Below are positions 22,303-33,249 of a stretch of 64,000 nucleotides of DNA, in pieces. Where the stretch lies: NCBI GenBank assembly GCA_003586115.2, contig QVOM02000126.1:5133667-5197666 (forward strand), read 5' to 3'. The stretch's first letter is position 1, and each line of letters begins with the position of its first letter. The notes under the pieces were generated by a model that saw nothing but the letters and a program-made list of their open reading frames with translations, was not told the DNA's origin and searched no databases. The DNA comes from Salvator merianae. Lineage: Eukaryota; Chordata; Lepidosauria; Squamata; Teiidae. The position numbers and the translations under genes were made by a program.

Positions 22303-22806
22303 GGGTATTTTCGCACTTATGAGAACAGAACATTCTAATTAGCATGGGTCGGGCTGGTCGGGTTTGGGTACGGAGATGAGTGTTCGCACCTGTCAGTGCT
22401 GGAACACTCTGCAAGCCGACCAGCTGGGGAAACAGTGCGAATAGGGGTGCACTAGTGAGGTAGCTGTGTTCGAACCCAGAGGAGCTGTGTCCGGACTTGT
22501 GTCTGAAATGGCAGGCAGGGTCCGGACCCCAATGTCTGAACTGGGGTGCCAACCATCAGACTGCACCTGTCCCGCCCCGCTGCCATTTCAAACCCAGAAG
22601 TGGTGCGAACGCGCCTTCCCTGATCCCCACCTGATCGCACAGGTCAGCTTGGAGACTACAATTTAGTTGACCACAGCTGGTAGGCTTCAAATGAGTATCA
22701 GGTGGGCTTCGGTAGATTTTGGATCAGCTGAGGCTGTTTGCAAGTGAGAATGCAGCGTTCCAGTGAGTGTCCTGGAACATTCCTCTCAGTAAGTGCGAAC
22801 ATGCCC
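22303..22806. mobile_element. PIF/Harbinger-like MITE, CAG duplication
   Basis: Left GGGTATTTTCGCACTTATGA, right inverse AGTAAGTGCGAACATGCCC; CAG at 22300-22302 and 22807-22809. Same subfamily as 9536 (interior AACATTCTAATTAGCATGGG, CAGGTGGGCTTCGG). Confidence 0.85.
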
Positions 22807-22928
22807 CAGGTGACTGAATAGTCAAGGAAAGGTATCAGAGAACTGAAGAGCTAAGTGGGCGGGGGGAGAAGATATTGGGGAGAGGGAAGGGGAACATTTC
22901 CTTCCCTTAAGTCACCCATTGAAACTGA

Positions 22929-23308
22929 GGGCCTTTTCACACTGATCAAGACCTGGCGGTATGGTGGCCATTTGCACTGTGAGTGCTAGAATGGCCCTGT
23001 GCCAGGTCTCCAACACTCGCAGTGCGAATGCTGTTCTGATCACCATGACAGCGGGCCCAGCAACATCCCGCCATTGCCATGGCAACCCGCACATGACACC
23101 GCTGCCACCTTGCAACATTCACACCCAGAAGAAGGTGTGAATGCTGAAGCAATCCAGCAGCTCCCAGTCAAGCTGTGGACAGTGTTTAGCTGTCCACACC
23201 TAATAGCGTCCGGGAAAAGCTGCAGGTGCTCCTGAATGAGGCAGAGTGCGGACGCACTTCACCAGTGAGTATCTGCTTGCTGACGAACTGGTAAGTGCAA
23301 ACAGGCCC
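22929..23308. mobile_element. PIF/Harbinger-like MITE
   Basis: Left GGGCCTTTTCACACTGATCA, right inverse GGTAAGTGCAAACAGGCCC. Flanks TGA/TCA agree at 2 of 3. Related to the 48633 copy. Confidence 0.7.
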
Positions 23309-23329
23309 TCAATCCTGGACAAATCAGGT

Positions 23330-24035
23330 TAGACAAAAGAATTTTTCTTTTTTCTTTTGCACAACACAGAGTTAAACTTTGGAATTTGCTACCACAAGAT
23401 GTGATGCTGGCTACCACCTTGGATGGTTTCAAAAAGTGGTTGGACCACTTCATCAAAGGCAGGCTATTAGCTCTGATGGCAGTAGGAGATAATTTGCTTC
23501 TGAAGGCCAGCTGCTGGGAGATTGCGAGCAGGACAAACTGTGTCTTCATGGCTTGCTGGTGGGCTCCTTGTGCAACTGATTGGCCACCATGAGAGCAGAC
23601 TGCTGGACTATATGGGCCATGGGTCCAATCCAGTGGGGCATTTCTTATATTCTTATATCTCTCAAGGCCAGCTGCTGGTAAGCTGTGAGCAAGGCAAGCT
23701 GTGTGCTCATGTCCTGCTAGTGAGCCTTTTTGTGCAGCTAGTTGGCCAACATGAGGGCAGACTGCTGGACTAGATGGTCCATTAGTCCCATCCAATGAGG
23801 AGTTTCTTATGTTCTCATAGTCATGGAAGTCAGGGCTGACCTTGGGTACTGGCAGTGATGGCAGTGTGACTGCTTCTGGTAATAGGAGGCAATTATATGC
23901 CTCCAGAGACCAGCTGCTGGGAGACTGCAAGCAGAGCAAGCTGTGTGTTCATGTTCTGCTGGAGGGCCTCTCTAAGAACACACTGCTGAACTAGGTGGGC
24001 CATGGATCCAGTCCAATGGGCTATTACTTATGTTC
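23330..24035 (+). repeat. Tandem partial LINE 3' units, plus strand
   Basis: Starts with a coding-like piece (LWNLLPQDVMLATTLDGF, KKWLDHF), then at least three units each ending in GGACTAKATGGKCCATKRGT and a TTCTTATRTTCT block, at about 23640, 23815 and 24035. Mirror image of the array at 15180-15960. Confidence 0.78.
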
Positions 24036-24039
24036 TTAT

Positions 24040-24378
24040 ATTAGAATGCAGTTTGGAAATCTGTCTATAGAATTTTTTACCAGAAGAGGTGGTGACAGCA
24101 ACCAGCCTGGATAGCTTTAAGAAAGTATTGGACAAGTTCGTGGAGTTCAGATATATCAATGGCTACTAGAATTGTTGCCTAGGTACTGCCTCTAGGTTGG
24201 AAAGACAGGTAGGATGCTTCTCAAGGCCATCTGCAGGGAGTCGAGAACAGGTGAAGGTTTCCCCATAGTCTTCTGCTTGAGAATGCCAGAAGCCATTGTA
24301 GGACCACTGTGTGAGACAGGATGCTGGACTAGATGGGCTGTGACCTGATCCAGCAGGGCTCCCCTGATGTTCTTATGA
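24040..24378 (+). mobile_element. CR1/L2-like LINE 3' fragment, plus strand
   Basis: TTTTTTACCAGAAGAGGTGG, TGACAGCAACCAGCCTGGAT and the end AGCAGGGCTCCCCTGATGTT. Reads as FLPEEVVTATSLDSFK-type LINE protein end. Confidence 0.75.
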
Positions 24379-24969
24379 AATACTGCAAAAATGACTCATT
24401 TGATTCTCATGGAAAATAGAGATTGCTGAAAGTTCTGGTCTATAATTCTGCCAACGTATGTTGTAATGAAGTTTCAGGGCCATTTTCAAAAGCACCATCA
24501 AGCCTCCAGCAATCTTACCTCAGATTTGTTCAAGAAGCGGCAATGCCAGTTTCCTTCTTCTGGATGAGGCCTAACTAGGGAACCATCTAAAAGGAGCCAA
24601 GCGAGAGAGGACATCACAGACGTGATGGATAAAAAGTACACATCGTGCGAACAGAGAAAGAAAGGAAGAAAAACCCTCTCTTTTTCTTAAAACACAAGAG
24701 CCAAGGGTTATTCATTCTAATCCTGGAAGCATCAGGACAGCCAAAATAAAACAGTTCTTCATACAGCACATATGCATGGCCGGGCACAGTCATTAAATAC
24801 TTTCTGGCACTTGTTGAAAACCCATTTAATCAGCCAGGCTTCTGATGATTAATATTGCTTTTCTGTTTTGAAATTCTTCTATTTTTAACTACTGTTTTTA
24901 GATGGTACGCTGTATGTCATGTACACCACCCCGTGTCCTAGGTGGAAATCACTGCCATGAGCTGTCGTG

Positions 24970-25226
24970 TTGGCCACCAGCTTAGAGGGCATCCAAAAAA
25001 GCTATGGGCAAACTCAGGAGGAGAACCTTACTAATGGTTGTTAGCCCTGATGGCTATTATGACTACTTCTGATATACTCCTAATGGCCAGCTGCAGGGAG
25101 TCTGTGAACAGGGCATAAGTTGTTATGCTCATGGTGAGCTTCCATAATCAGCTTGTTGGTCAAGGTGAAAAACTAGACCGGAGGCTCCCCTGTTCCATCC
25201 CTGCAAGCTGTTTCTTATGTTCTTAT
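24970..25226 (+). mobile_element. CR1/L2-like LINE 3' fragment, plus strand
   Basis: Degenerate: TAATGGTTGTTAGCCCTGAT, TAATGGCCAGCTGCAGGGAG, end TTTCTTATGTTCTTATG. Followed immediately by a MITE fragment. Confidence 0.65.
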
Positions 25227-25228
25227 GA

Positions 25229-25415
25229 AGGACGTTTTCACACTTTCCACGATAGACTGGGATAATTATCCCAGTCTAATGTGGAATTGGCTGGTGATTC
25301 TCAGGCATGGACCCTCTGGCGCTTTTGAAGTTCTGATCTGGAGAAGGAATCTTCTCCATTGCAGGTGGTTCCCCACTTCAGAGCGCATGGCTTTCATAGG
25401 AGAATGAACAGAAAG
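25229..25415. mobile_element. PIF-like MITE fragment
   Basis: CGTTTTCACACTTTCCACGA then the palindrome CTGGGATAATTATCCCAG, the inner hairpin of several copies (26361, 41771, 57041). No right end is seen before the hAT element at 25416. Confidence 0.5.
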
Positions 25416-25521
25416 CAGTGACCTGCTGTGGCAGTTCGGAGGCCAGGAGGCCCCACGAATAGCCATGGGGCACTTTGCACAGGGCGCGAACACCCGGGCT
25501 TAAAGTCAGCGGCTGCCAGTG
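25416..25521. mobile_element. hAT foldback MITE with deleted left arm
   Basis: ACAGAAAG is repeated exactly at 25408-25415 and 25522-25529. The left terminus is reduced to CAGTG joined to ACCTGCTGTGGCAG of the centre; the right arm (GGCTTAAAGTCAGCGGCTGC) is complete. So an internal deletion removed most of the left arm after insertion. Confidence 0.85.
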
Positions 25522-25942
25522 ACAGAAAGAGCAGGCCTTGCATGAGGCTTCTGAACTTCATTCATCTCTTGCTGTCCTTTCGTGGCAGTGACACCATGAA
25601 ACAGCTGTGCTTTGTAAGCAGTGATGATTAAGGGCTCTTAATCATGTACTCTGTGTTGGAGAAAGGCCTTTTTGTACAGGGGGCGGGGGGGGGGGGAATC
25701 CTCAGTGTTGTCTGCTGCTAACATTAACACCAGTAAGGAAGGATTAAAGATCTCGTGGAGCTTTAGGAGCTAAGCTGCTTATAAGTAGCTCAACTTGAAA
25801 TGTCTCTTTCTGAGGATTCATCAGCTTGCAGAATTTCCACCAGCTTATGATTCAGGAAGAAATTTACATTCAGGTCTTTGCAGTCAGGCAATGGCTTTGA
25901 AAGGGAAATGGTGGCCAGAGAGGTAGAATTGCTGGTATCCTT

Positions 25943-26403
25943 GGGCCTATTCGCACTTTGTACTAGCGAGCATCTGAGCCACTTGCTAGTAGAGTGCTTC
26001 CGCACTCTGCAGAAGGCATATCACTGCTCCCGATCACGACTAGCTATGGAGCACAAATTAGTGCTCCATGGCTTTAGTGGGAGCTGATAGTCAGCTCCCA
26101 GTAAAGTGCATTTGCACCTGTTTCTGGGTGTGAATGCACTGCTGCGCCACGCTCAGCGCCTGTGTGATTGCATGATTATGCCTGTGCATGCCTGCACACA
26201 GTGCGGCACTGCTGGTTGCCATGGCAGTGACCAGACTCTTCCTGTCCACTGTCATGGTAAGGATCCAGCAAGGTACCAGCATGGTAAGGATCCAGCAAGG
26301 TACTATAGCCACCGCAGTGTGGACAGTGTCTGCGCTGCATGGTCAATACCACCATAAAACAGGATAATTATCCTGTTCTACGGTGGTAAGTGACAAAAGG
26401 CCC
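25943..26403. mobile_element. PIF/Harbinger-like MITE
   Basis: Left GGGCCTATTCGCACTTTGTA, right inverse GTAAGTGACAAAAGGCCC; CTT/CTA flanks. An internal short duplication, CATGGTAAGGATCCAGCAAG-like, occurs twice at about 26250-26300. Confidence 0.75.
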
Positions 26404-26859
26404 CTACTCGCTCAAAAGACAGTGGAAGGAGCCTGTGCATGAAGGCATGGAAATGCTGAGTTCCTCAGGCATAAGGGTTTCCCTCTTGGCTTTGCAGTGT
26501 GATCCAAAGGAGGGTGAGCACAATATTTGGCACCGGGTTGGCTGCAGGGGCTGCTGGAGGGATGACCTGTGTCCATCCTACCATCTTAAAGAGTTCACTC
26601 CAGATTTTCTGTGTAGGTTTACTCCCTTTCCCAAGGCACACACATGGCAGTGTGGCTATTTTACCCATCATGGGGAAGACCAAATGAGGTTCAATGATGG
26701 ACCAGAGATTTCAATAGAGGAACTTCTGGGTTCTCACTAGTGCTCTTCAGCACTGTGGCACTCAAGGGCCTGAACGTACATCTAGAGGTCCTAGATGTAC
26801 AGTCCACCCCCACAAAAACTAAAAAGGAGCTAATCCAAAATGGTCCAATAGAAAGACAA

Positions 26860-27110
26860 ATTCAATGGCGGCTAATAGAACTGATCCTTAGGTACCACCT
26901 CCAGGTTGGAGATGCAGGTAGGATGCCTCACACAGTGGCCCACCAATTGCTTCTGGGCATTCTCAAGCAGAAGACAAAGGCAGAACCTTCACCTGCTCTC
27001 AGTTCCCTGCAAATGGCCTCTAGAGGCATCCTGCCTGTCTCTCTTAACTTGGAGGCTGTACCTAGGCATCCATTTTATAGCCATTGATGCACCAGTCCTC
27101 CATAAATTTG
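26860..27110 (-). mobile_element. CR1/L2-like LINE 3' fragment, minus strand
   Basis: CACACAGTGGCCCACCAATT, GCTTCTGGGCATTCTCAAGC, TCCCTGCAAATGGCCTCTAG. Confidence 0.7.
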
Positions 27111-27344
27111 CATCTGGAGGCACCTTGGGTGATAGCTCCCCCAAAGTCCCCAAATACACACATGCTCACATGTGTATGCACATATACACATACAAATGCA
27201 CACCCACACCTAAATTCTAAACAAAAAGAGGAAAGACAAAAGGGTAAAAGCCAAAGATACTTGAAAGAAGATGCAGTTCCAAACTCACCTGTGGCACCAG
27301 ACCAAAGCCCACTTGTAGGTGGGTAAAGATCTTCTGTAAGCAAG
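27111..27344. other. (CA)-rich low-complexity stretch
   Basis: ACACACATGCTCACATGTGT and CATATACACATACAAATGCA at 27155-27215; otherwise unremarkable. Confidence 0.5.
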
Positions 27345-27565
27345 GAATGTGCTTTCCTCTTTCTTTAGAGGCACAAAAATGGTCCCTCTCTTGCTCTGCT
27401 GACTCTTTTTACAATCTTAGTCCCACAGAGATTTTGCCCTCCTCTCTGGTTCCTCCAGCCTGTAGTGAAGTAGTTGGCCTGGCTACAGTGCACTGGAAAA
27501 ACAAAGAAATAAATGGAAACCACTTAGAATAGGCTACAGAAAAAACAAATCATATTGATCGTTAC

Positions 27566-27756
27566 CAGCGGCGGCCCCTGCCTTTAAGGGCGGGTGTTCG
27601 CGCAAGTGCCATGGCCGTTCACGGGGCCTCCGTGCCTCCGTAGTGACACAGCAGATCACTACAGGACCTGCTGTGTCACTACAGAGGCCCGGAGGCCCCG
27701 CGAACGGCCATGGCACTCACGTGAACACCCGCCCTTAAAGGCACGGGCCGCTGCTG
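27566..27756. mobile_element. hAT foldback MITE, perfect 8-bp duplication
   Basis: CAGCGGCGGCCCCTGCCTTT left, inverse AAAGGCACGGGCCGCTGCTG right; ATCGTTAC at 27558-27565 and 27757-27764. Closest to the copy at 7656; arms pair nearly perfectly. Confidence 0.93.
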
Positions 27757-28004
27757 ATCGTTACATAAGAGGATCATTCATCAAGATACAGACAAATACA
27801 GAAGCTGCAGTAAGCAAGACAAGACGAACTTTTGACCTGTTCAAGCCAGGACAATCCTGCTCATGGAGGCTCATAAAAGCTTGGCTCGCAGACAAGCCTT
27901 GCCGGTATTTAAAATGCTGGCTGAATTATGAATGATGGAGGACAGACAAAAGGAATTGTATCTTACAGTACATAGGCTCTATGCAGACTAGGGGAATATA
28001 GCAC

Positions 28005-28395
28005 CATTATTTATTTATTTGCATTTTATCTCGCCCCATACCTGAAGGTCTCAGGGCAGGTTACAACAATTAAAAACAACAACAACAACAACAGAACATA
28101 AAAGGCACACAATAACGCAATAGCCTGAATGTAGGGAGGGAAAGCTGTACTGTCAGCCAAAGGCAAGGACAAATAGGTGCATCTTTACGGCTCTCCTAAA
28201 GATCTAAAGTGAAGACATACCTCAAGGGGAAGAGTGTTCCACAGTCTGGGGGTTACCACTGAAAAGACCCTATCCCGAGTGCCTACCCCTTTAGCTACTG
28301 AAGGCGATGGTACAACCAAGAGGGCCTCATCTGCAGATCTTAAGGCACAGGCAGCTTGATATGGGACTGCTATCTGCAGCAACCCCGCCATAGCT
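28005..28395 (-). mobile_element. LINE 3' end, minus strand
   Basis: Begins with TTATTTATTTATTTGC (the A-rich tail of the minus strand), then CCTGAAGGTCTCAGGGCAGG, TTACAACAATTAAAA and (AAC)n. Further in are GAGTGTTCCACAGTCTGGGG and GGTTACCACTGAAAAGACCC, blocks that recur widely in squamate genomes. Confidence 0.6.
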
Positions 28396-28399
28396 ATGC

Positions 28400-28735
28400 T
28401 ATATCCCCCCCACTAAAATGCGTGATATCCTGTTTCAGGAAACCCCAGCTCTGATGGCGGATTTTCCCAAAATAGTGCTATCACTTACCTTGTAGCCAGA
28501 GCCGCCATTGTCGCTCTGGCCACTGCACATGTGCGGAGATTGAAAAGGCTGGCATCACACATATTCCAGTATTTTGCACTGGCAAAATACCTGCATGTGC
28601 GCATCCACTGTGCATGTGCTGGGCCAAATAGACAATTGTGCTCACAATTGTGCACTTCCAGGTATTTCATGCCGGTGTTCCAGGACAGGCCCTATGCTAG
28701 CTCCAAAGATTGCGCAATCTCTGGAACCAGCTTCC
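28400..28735. mobile_element. Hairpin-bearing element fragment (family C)
   Basis: GCGGATTTTCCCAAAATAGT and the imperfect hairpin CCAGTATTTTGCACTGGCAA-AATACC at about 28566-28590, shared with 31615-31990 and 34222-34720. Confidence 0.5.
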
Positions 28736-29061
28736 AGGTTCTCTGATGGCCCTGGGGTACTCACTTCAGTGGCACCATTTGGTGTGCCATTGAAATGGGT
28801 CTCCTTGTTAAACTGGCCCACGCAGGCTTGTGCACTCTCTGGGTCCATCTAACGGCCCCTGGACTGCTGGTAAACCTGTTAGAACAGGTCCACTGGTATC
28901 CCGGTCTAGCTGGCCATTTTGTCTGCTTAGACCAGGCTACATTCCATCCAATGCAGGGGGAGTGGCCTAAGCAGGGGGTGGGGCCTCTCTCTTCCACAGA
29001 GTGCAGAAAAGAGGACTAGGCCTTGTACTATCCTGCTCCTGGGGTGAGTGCAAAAAAGCCC
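28736..29061. mobile_element. PIF-like MITE, right part
   Basis: Ends GAGTGCAAAAAAGCCC at 29061; contains GTTAGAACAGGTCCACTGGT and TCTGCTTAGACCAGGCTACA of the long subfamily. Left terminus not found. Confidence 0.55.
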
Positions 29062-29638
29062 TTGGTTATGTAACCACTACCAGTGTTTGAGGGGGGAAGT
29101 GTGCCTCTAAAATCTGAAAAGTGTAGGACAGTGAGTTAGGAGAATGTTGCCACACTCAAGTCTTGTTTGTGGGCTTCCAGTGAGTAGCTGGTTGGCCGCC
29201 GAGGCTGTTTCTGCATTCAGCACATTAACACACAACACGGAGCAAACCTCCTGCTTGAATCAAGCAATATAGGCCAGGAAGGTATGGCCTCTGGGGACTG
29301 TACTGGCAGCAACCTGCATGGTAAGGACTGTGCTGGCAGGTGTCTGCATGACACCCTTCCAGCCTAACTCTGGAGGCCAGGAACAAATGTCCTCCAGCTG
29401 CCCAAGTTGCAGACTGTTTTTTCCTCCCTGAGGCCATTTCTGGGAGCCTAGTGGAACAGTGGTGTCTCTGCATGCCACCTGGCCTGGTTTAGCCATCCGC
29501 ATGTCGGATGGCTGGTCCGATCCACTGCTGGTAACTCTCGGCAAACCACTTTAAGGCAGTCTTCTATTGGCATGCTCCCCAGTGCCGTTTTTGTGCTGGG
29601 GGCTGGGCCAAATGCTGGTGTTGTCTAGGAAGAACGCT

Positions 29639-30475
29639 CACTGGCGTAGCGAGGGTGGTGCGGGGGGGGGGCGGAGCGCCCCGGGTGGCGCGTTGTCCGG
29701 GGCGGGCGCGCGCTCATCGCTCCGGGCGTCGTCCGCGCTCGTCGGCGGCCCGCTGGGCGTCGTCGTCCGCGCTCGTCGGCGGCCCGCCGGGCGGCGTCGT
29801 CCGCGCTCGTCGGCGGCCTGCCGGGCGGCGGCCGCCGCACTCATCAGCGCCTCGCCCTGGCCTGCGCGCCGGCGGACGTGCTCGTCGCTTCGTCNNNNNN
29901 NNNNNNNNNNNNNNNNNNNNNNNNNNNNNNNNNNNNNNNNNNNNNNNNNNNNNNNNNNNNNNNNNNNNNNNNNNNNNNNNNNNNNNNNNNNNNNNNNNNN
30001 NNNNNNNNNNNNNNNNNNNNNNNNNNNNNNNNNNNNNNNNNNNNNNNNNNNNNNNNNNNNNNNNNNNNNGCGCCGGGCGGGCCGGGGCGACGAGCGCGAC
30101 TCCCGCCGTGCGGGCCGGGGCGACGAGCGAGGCCGCCGCCGGGCGGGCCGGGGCGACGAGCGCGACTCCCGCCGGGCGGGCCGGGGCGACGAGCGCGACT
30201 CCCGCCGGGCGGGCCGGGGCAAGGCCGCCGCCGGGCGGGCCGGGGCGAGGGGCGAGGCCGCCGCCGGGGCGAGGCCGCCGCCGGCCGGGCCAGGCCGGGG
30301 CGAGGAGCGCGGGCCGGGGCGAGGAGCGGGGCATGCGTGCTCGCTGGCCCCGCCCACACGCATGCGCAGTCGCTGGCCCCGCCCACACGCATGCGCAGTC
30401 GCTGGCCCCGCCCCTAGCCCCGGGCGTCAAAATGGCTAGTCGCCCCGGGTGGCAAAGCGGCTCTCTACGCCACTG
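29639..30475. mobile_element. GC-rich hAT element copy 2, perfect 8-bp duplication
   Basis: CACTGGCGTAGCGAGGGTGG to GGCTCTCTACGCCACTG; AGAACGCT at 29631-29638 and 30476-30483. The interior holds a minisatellite of 33-bp unit (30069-30230, core GGCGGGCCGGGGCGACGAGC) and two successive CCCCGCCCACACGCATGCGC units at 30347-30390. Left half has a second GC repeat, CGTCGTCCGCGCTCGTCGGC. A 175-base assembly gap lies inside. Confidence 0.93.
29895..30069. other. Assembly gap (175 N)
   Basis: Run of N within the minisatellite of the GC-rich hAT copy; the true array length is unknown. Confidence 0.99.
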
Positions 30476-30618
30476 AGAACGCTCCTGGGAAGTACCAAGA
30501 ACCTCTCTAGTGTGGGGACTCCATGTTCCCTGGCAACAGCTGGCACCATCCTAAGGGATCATGCAGAACTGCCTGAAAGGACAGCCTGTGGACCACGGGT
30601 CTAATCCACTAGGGCGGG

Positions 30619-30703
30619 CCTGCCTGCCTTCCTTCCTTCCTTCCTTCCTTCCTTCCTTCCTTCCTTCCTTCCTTCCTTCCTCCCTCCCTCCCTCCCTCCC
30701 TTC
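30619..30703. repeat. (CTTC)n then (CTCC)n microsatellite
   Basis: About fourteen CTTC units followed by five CTCC units. Confidence 0.95.
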
Positions 30704-30941
30704 AATCTGCTTTATCATGTTCCTCAAGGATTATTCCTAGGTAAATGTTAGCGGTATGTATCAGATCTGATCTGACAGAAGCACTTACTGTTTTCTAATA
30801 GTCTGCAAGTGAGACTACTGCAGATAATACACTATCAGTTCCGAAGCAATCTGATACTGTACATACCTGTATTAGTGGATCTGGCTCTCTGCACTTCCTC
30901 CAGATCAACTCCCTGAATACTCCTTCATCACCATAGGGCCA

Positions 30942-31035
30942 TTAATTAATTAATTAATTAATTAATATTTCTATCCAGCCCTATACCAAAGTTCTCTGGA
31001 TGGGTCACAATAAAATGGCTGTAGAAAGTTAACTA
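30942..31035 (-). mobile_element. LINE 3' end, minus strand, with (TTAA)n tail
   Basis: (ATTA)n at 30942-30966 then TTTCTATCCAGCCCTATACC and GTCACAATAAAATGGCTGTA. Confidence 0.55.
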
Positions 31036-31456
31036 AATCAGTGGCAGTGCCCGCATTGGGAGAACATGCTGTTCCCTCAGCCAAAGGGATGTCAGAGCCA
31101 AATGCACAATTTTTGCGCGAAGCAAGGATTACGCAAGGGAGGTGTTTTTTTTTGGCTTTGCTGTTAGTGCAAATGCAGGTTAGCACAAGGTTTGCACACT
31201 CAAAAGTGATCCTGTGTGTCTATAGCTTGCACTAGGCTCTTTCTTTGCATGCTCTACAGCTGATGTCACATGGATATTATTGAGGTTGCACTAAATGTAG
31301 CTAATCATGGAGGTAACACCTGCTGAATCTCCTTCTACTGTGCTGCTGTTACAGGTGCTGCAGGGACCCTGTCCTCCTTTCTAGTTCACCACCCAAGGTT
31401 GCACAAATGTTGTGCAATTCATGCACAAATTTTGTGCTGACAGGCCCAGCAAATAA

Positions 31457-31605
31457 CTTACTTACTTCCCTCCTTCCTTCCCTCCTTCCTTCCTTCCTTC
31501 CTTCCTTCCTTCCTTCCTTCCTTCCTTCCTTCCTAATGTCTCAGGGCAAGTTACAATAAAGCCAATATAAAATGCACAGTTAGAAAAAAAAAATTGTGCA
31601 AAACT
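31457..31605 (-). mobile_element. LINE 3' end, minus strand, with (CCTT)n tail
   Basis: (CCTT)n at 31466-31534 directly followed by AATGTCTCAGGGCAAGTTAC, AATAAAGCCAATATAAAATG. Confidence 0.65.
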
Positions 31606-31614
31606 TCCCAGTGA

Positions 31615-31990
31615 CTTAGGCTGGCTCCAAACTCCAGCCAAATATCACGCTAACATAAGATATTCCAGATAAAAGCCCCTCTGGAATAATCACCTGTTGA
31701 ACAGAGAGTGTGGAGCTGGCGCTGTCCTTGCACAATATAATGATGCACATATCTGGGTATTTCAACTCTGCAAAATACCCAGAAGTGCACAATTGCCAGT
31801 ACAGCACATGCATGACTGTCTTTTTTGGACCCTGCACAAGTGCAATGGCCTTGCTGAAGATGGTGGCTCCGGCCAGAAAATAAATAATAGCACTATTTTG
31901 GGAAAATCCAGAGTTGGGTTTTCCCAAAATAGATTATTGCATGATTTAGTGGGGATATAGCAGGGCTACGATGAGGTTGCCACACGTATG
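31615..31990. mobile_element. Hairpin-bearing element (family C)
   Basis: Hairpin TATCTGGGTATTTCAACTCT-GCAAAATACCCAGAAG at 31749-31785, plus CCAGAGTTGGGTTTTCCCAA and GATATAGCAGGGCTACGATG near the end. Confidence 0.6.
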
Positions 31991-32025
31991 TATATATTCC
32001 CCATCAGGGCAAGGCCTCACTAATT

Positions 32026-32275
32026 CTCTTCCTTCCTTCCTTCCTTCCTTCCTTCCTTCCTTCCTTCCTTCCTTCCTTCCTTCCTTCCTTCCTTTCCTTC
32101 CTCTCTTTCCTTCTTTCTTTGTTTTCTCCCTTTTTTCTTTCCTTCCTTTGTCTCTCTCTCTCTCTATCCTTCTTTCTCTCTCTCTCTCTCTCTTTCTTTC
32201 CTACCCTACATCCTAATGTCAAAGTTACAATAAGGCTAATATAAAAAACCCAGTTAGAAACGGACTCATTAAAAA
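32026..32275 (-). mobile_element. LINE 3' end, minus strand, with long pyrimidine microsatellite
   Basis: (CCTT)n 32026-32095, mixed CTTT and (TC)n to about 32205, then CATCCTAATGTCAAAGTTAC and AATAAGGCTAATATAAAAAA. Open frames here are low-complexity artefacts. Confidence 0.65.
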
Positions 32276-33249
32276 CAACGGATAAAGTCCCGAAAGGGGA
32301 ATGCAAGCTCCCTTTTCAGCCAAAGGCTTAACGCCTGATATGGGCTGGTGTGACCCCAGAATCCCTGACCGTGCTTTCCTAAATGAGTCTTTGGGGCTCA
32401 GACTTCTCAAAACACGCATGTTGCATTTTAGTCGTGCGTGAGAATTTAAAAAGAGAACTGTTGCAGGCAAGTAAAAGAACTTCGGTTTCATTCAAGGGCT
32501 GAAATCAATTCCACTGTTTTACAGCTTGATAATATAATTACCCAACATTTTGACTAGACTGATTCGATAATGACGCATAGGAAAAGGGCAATTTAAACTT
32601 GGCATGGAAATAACGAACACTTGCCTCGTTGCCTTCTGTTAAATGAAACAGCTTTAGCTGCGAATCTTTTGCAGAAGAATTTCTTTTCTTGGAGGGTTAC
32701 GATTATCAAGACAGCAACTATTGCAAGTGGAAGAGCTAGTTAATTATATATTTAGACTGTAATAAATTGTGAGCCTGATTCTCTCTTACAACTTCCAGCA
32801 TGAGGCATATTGTCACTGAAAGAGGAAAGTAATGGCAGCATCAGAATCAAAATTCTTATCTGCAAAGCAATCCCAGGAACTTTACTGCATTTAAATACCA
32901 CAGTAGCTAATTTTTCTTCACTGGTTAAGGCAGACGTCTTTTCTTAAGAATTCTGGTATGCCCATCATTGGCTGTTAGGAACCGAAGAGGAAAATTTATC
33001 TCAAATCTTCTTTATACAAGATGAATGAACTTCACAAAACAAGATTTGTTATGACTAACTCAAGTTCCATGGAGGCCAAAATGACACTGAAGAGTGTTAA
33101 AATTTAATTGGATTGGGGTCCTGGTAGATATTTAGAAATGCTACTCAATTTTGCACTTCCTAGCTCAAAAATATGACTGTCATTGGCTCATAATCCTGTA
33201 CTTAGAAATGAAGTGAGTGCTGGCAGAGAAGAGATCTGTTCTGCCACCT

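Noticed and set aside
26390..26740. 116-codon frame
   Set aside because: Begins inside a MITE end and shows no domain or conserved motif.
29567..30476. Long open frames including X residues
   Set aside because: Same GC-rich hAT family, bridged by an assembly gap.
32004..32306. Lys/Arg/Glu-rich minus-strand frame
   Set aside because: Translation of a pyrimidine microsatellite.
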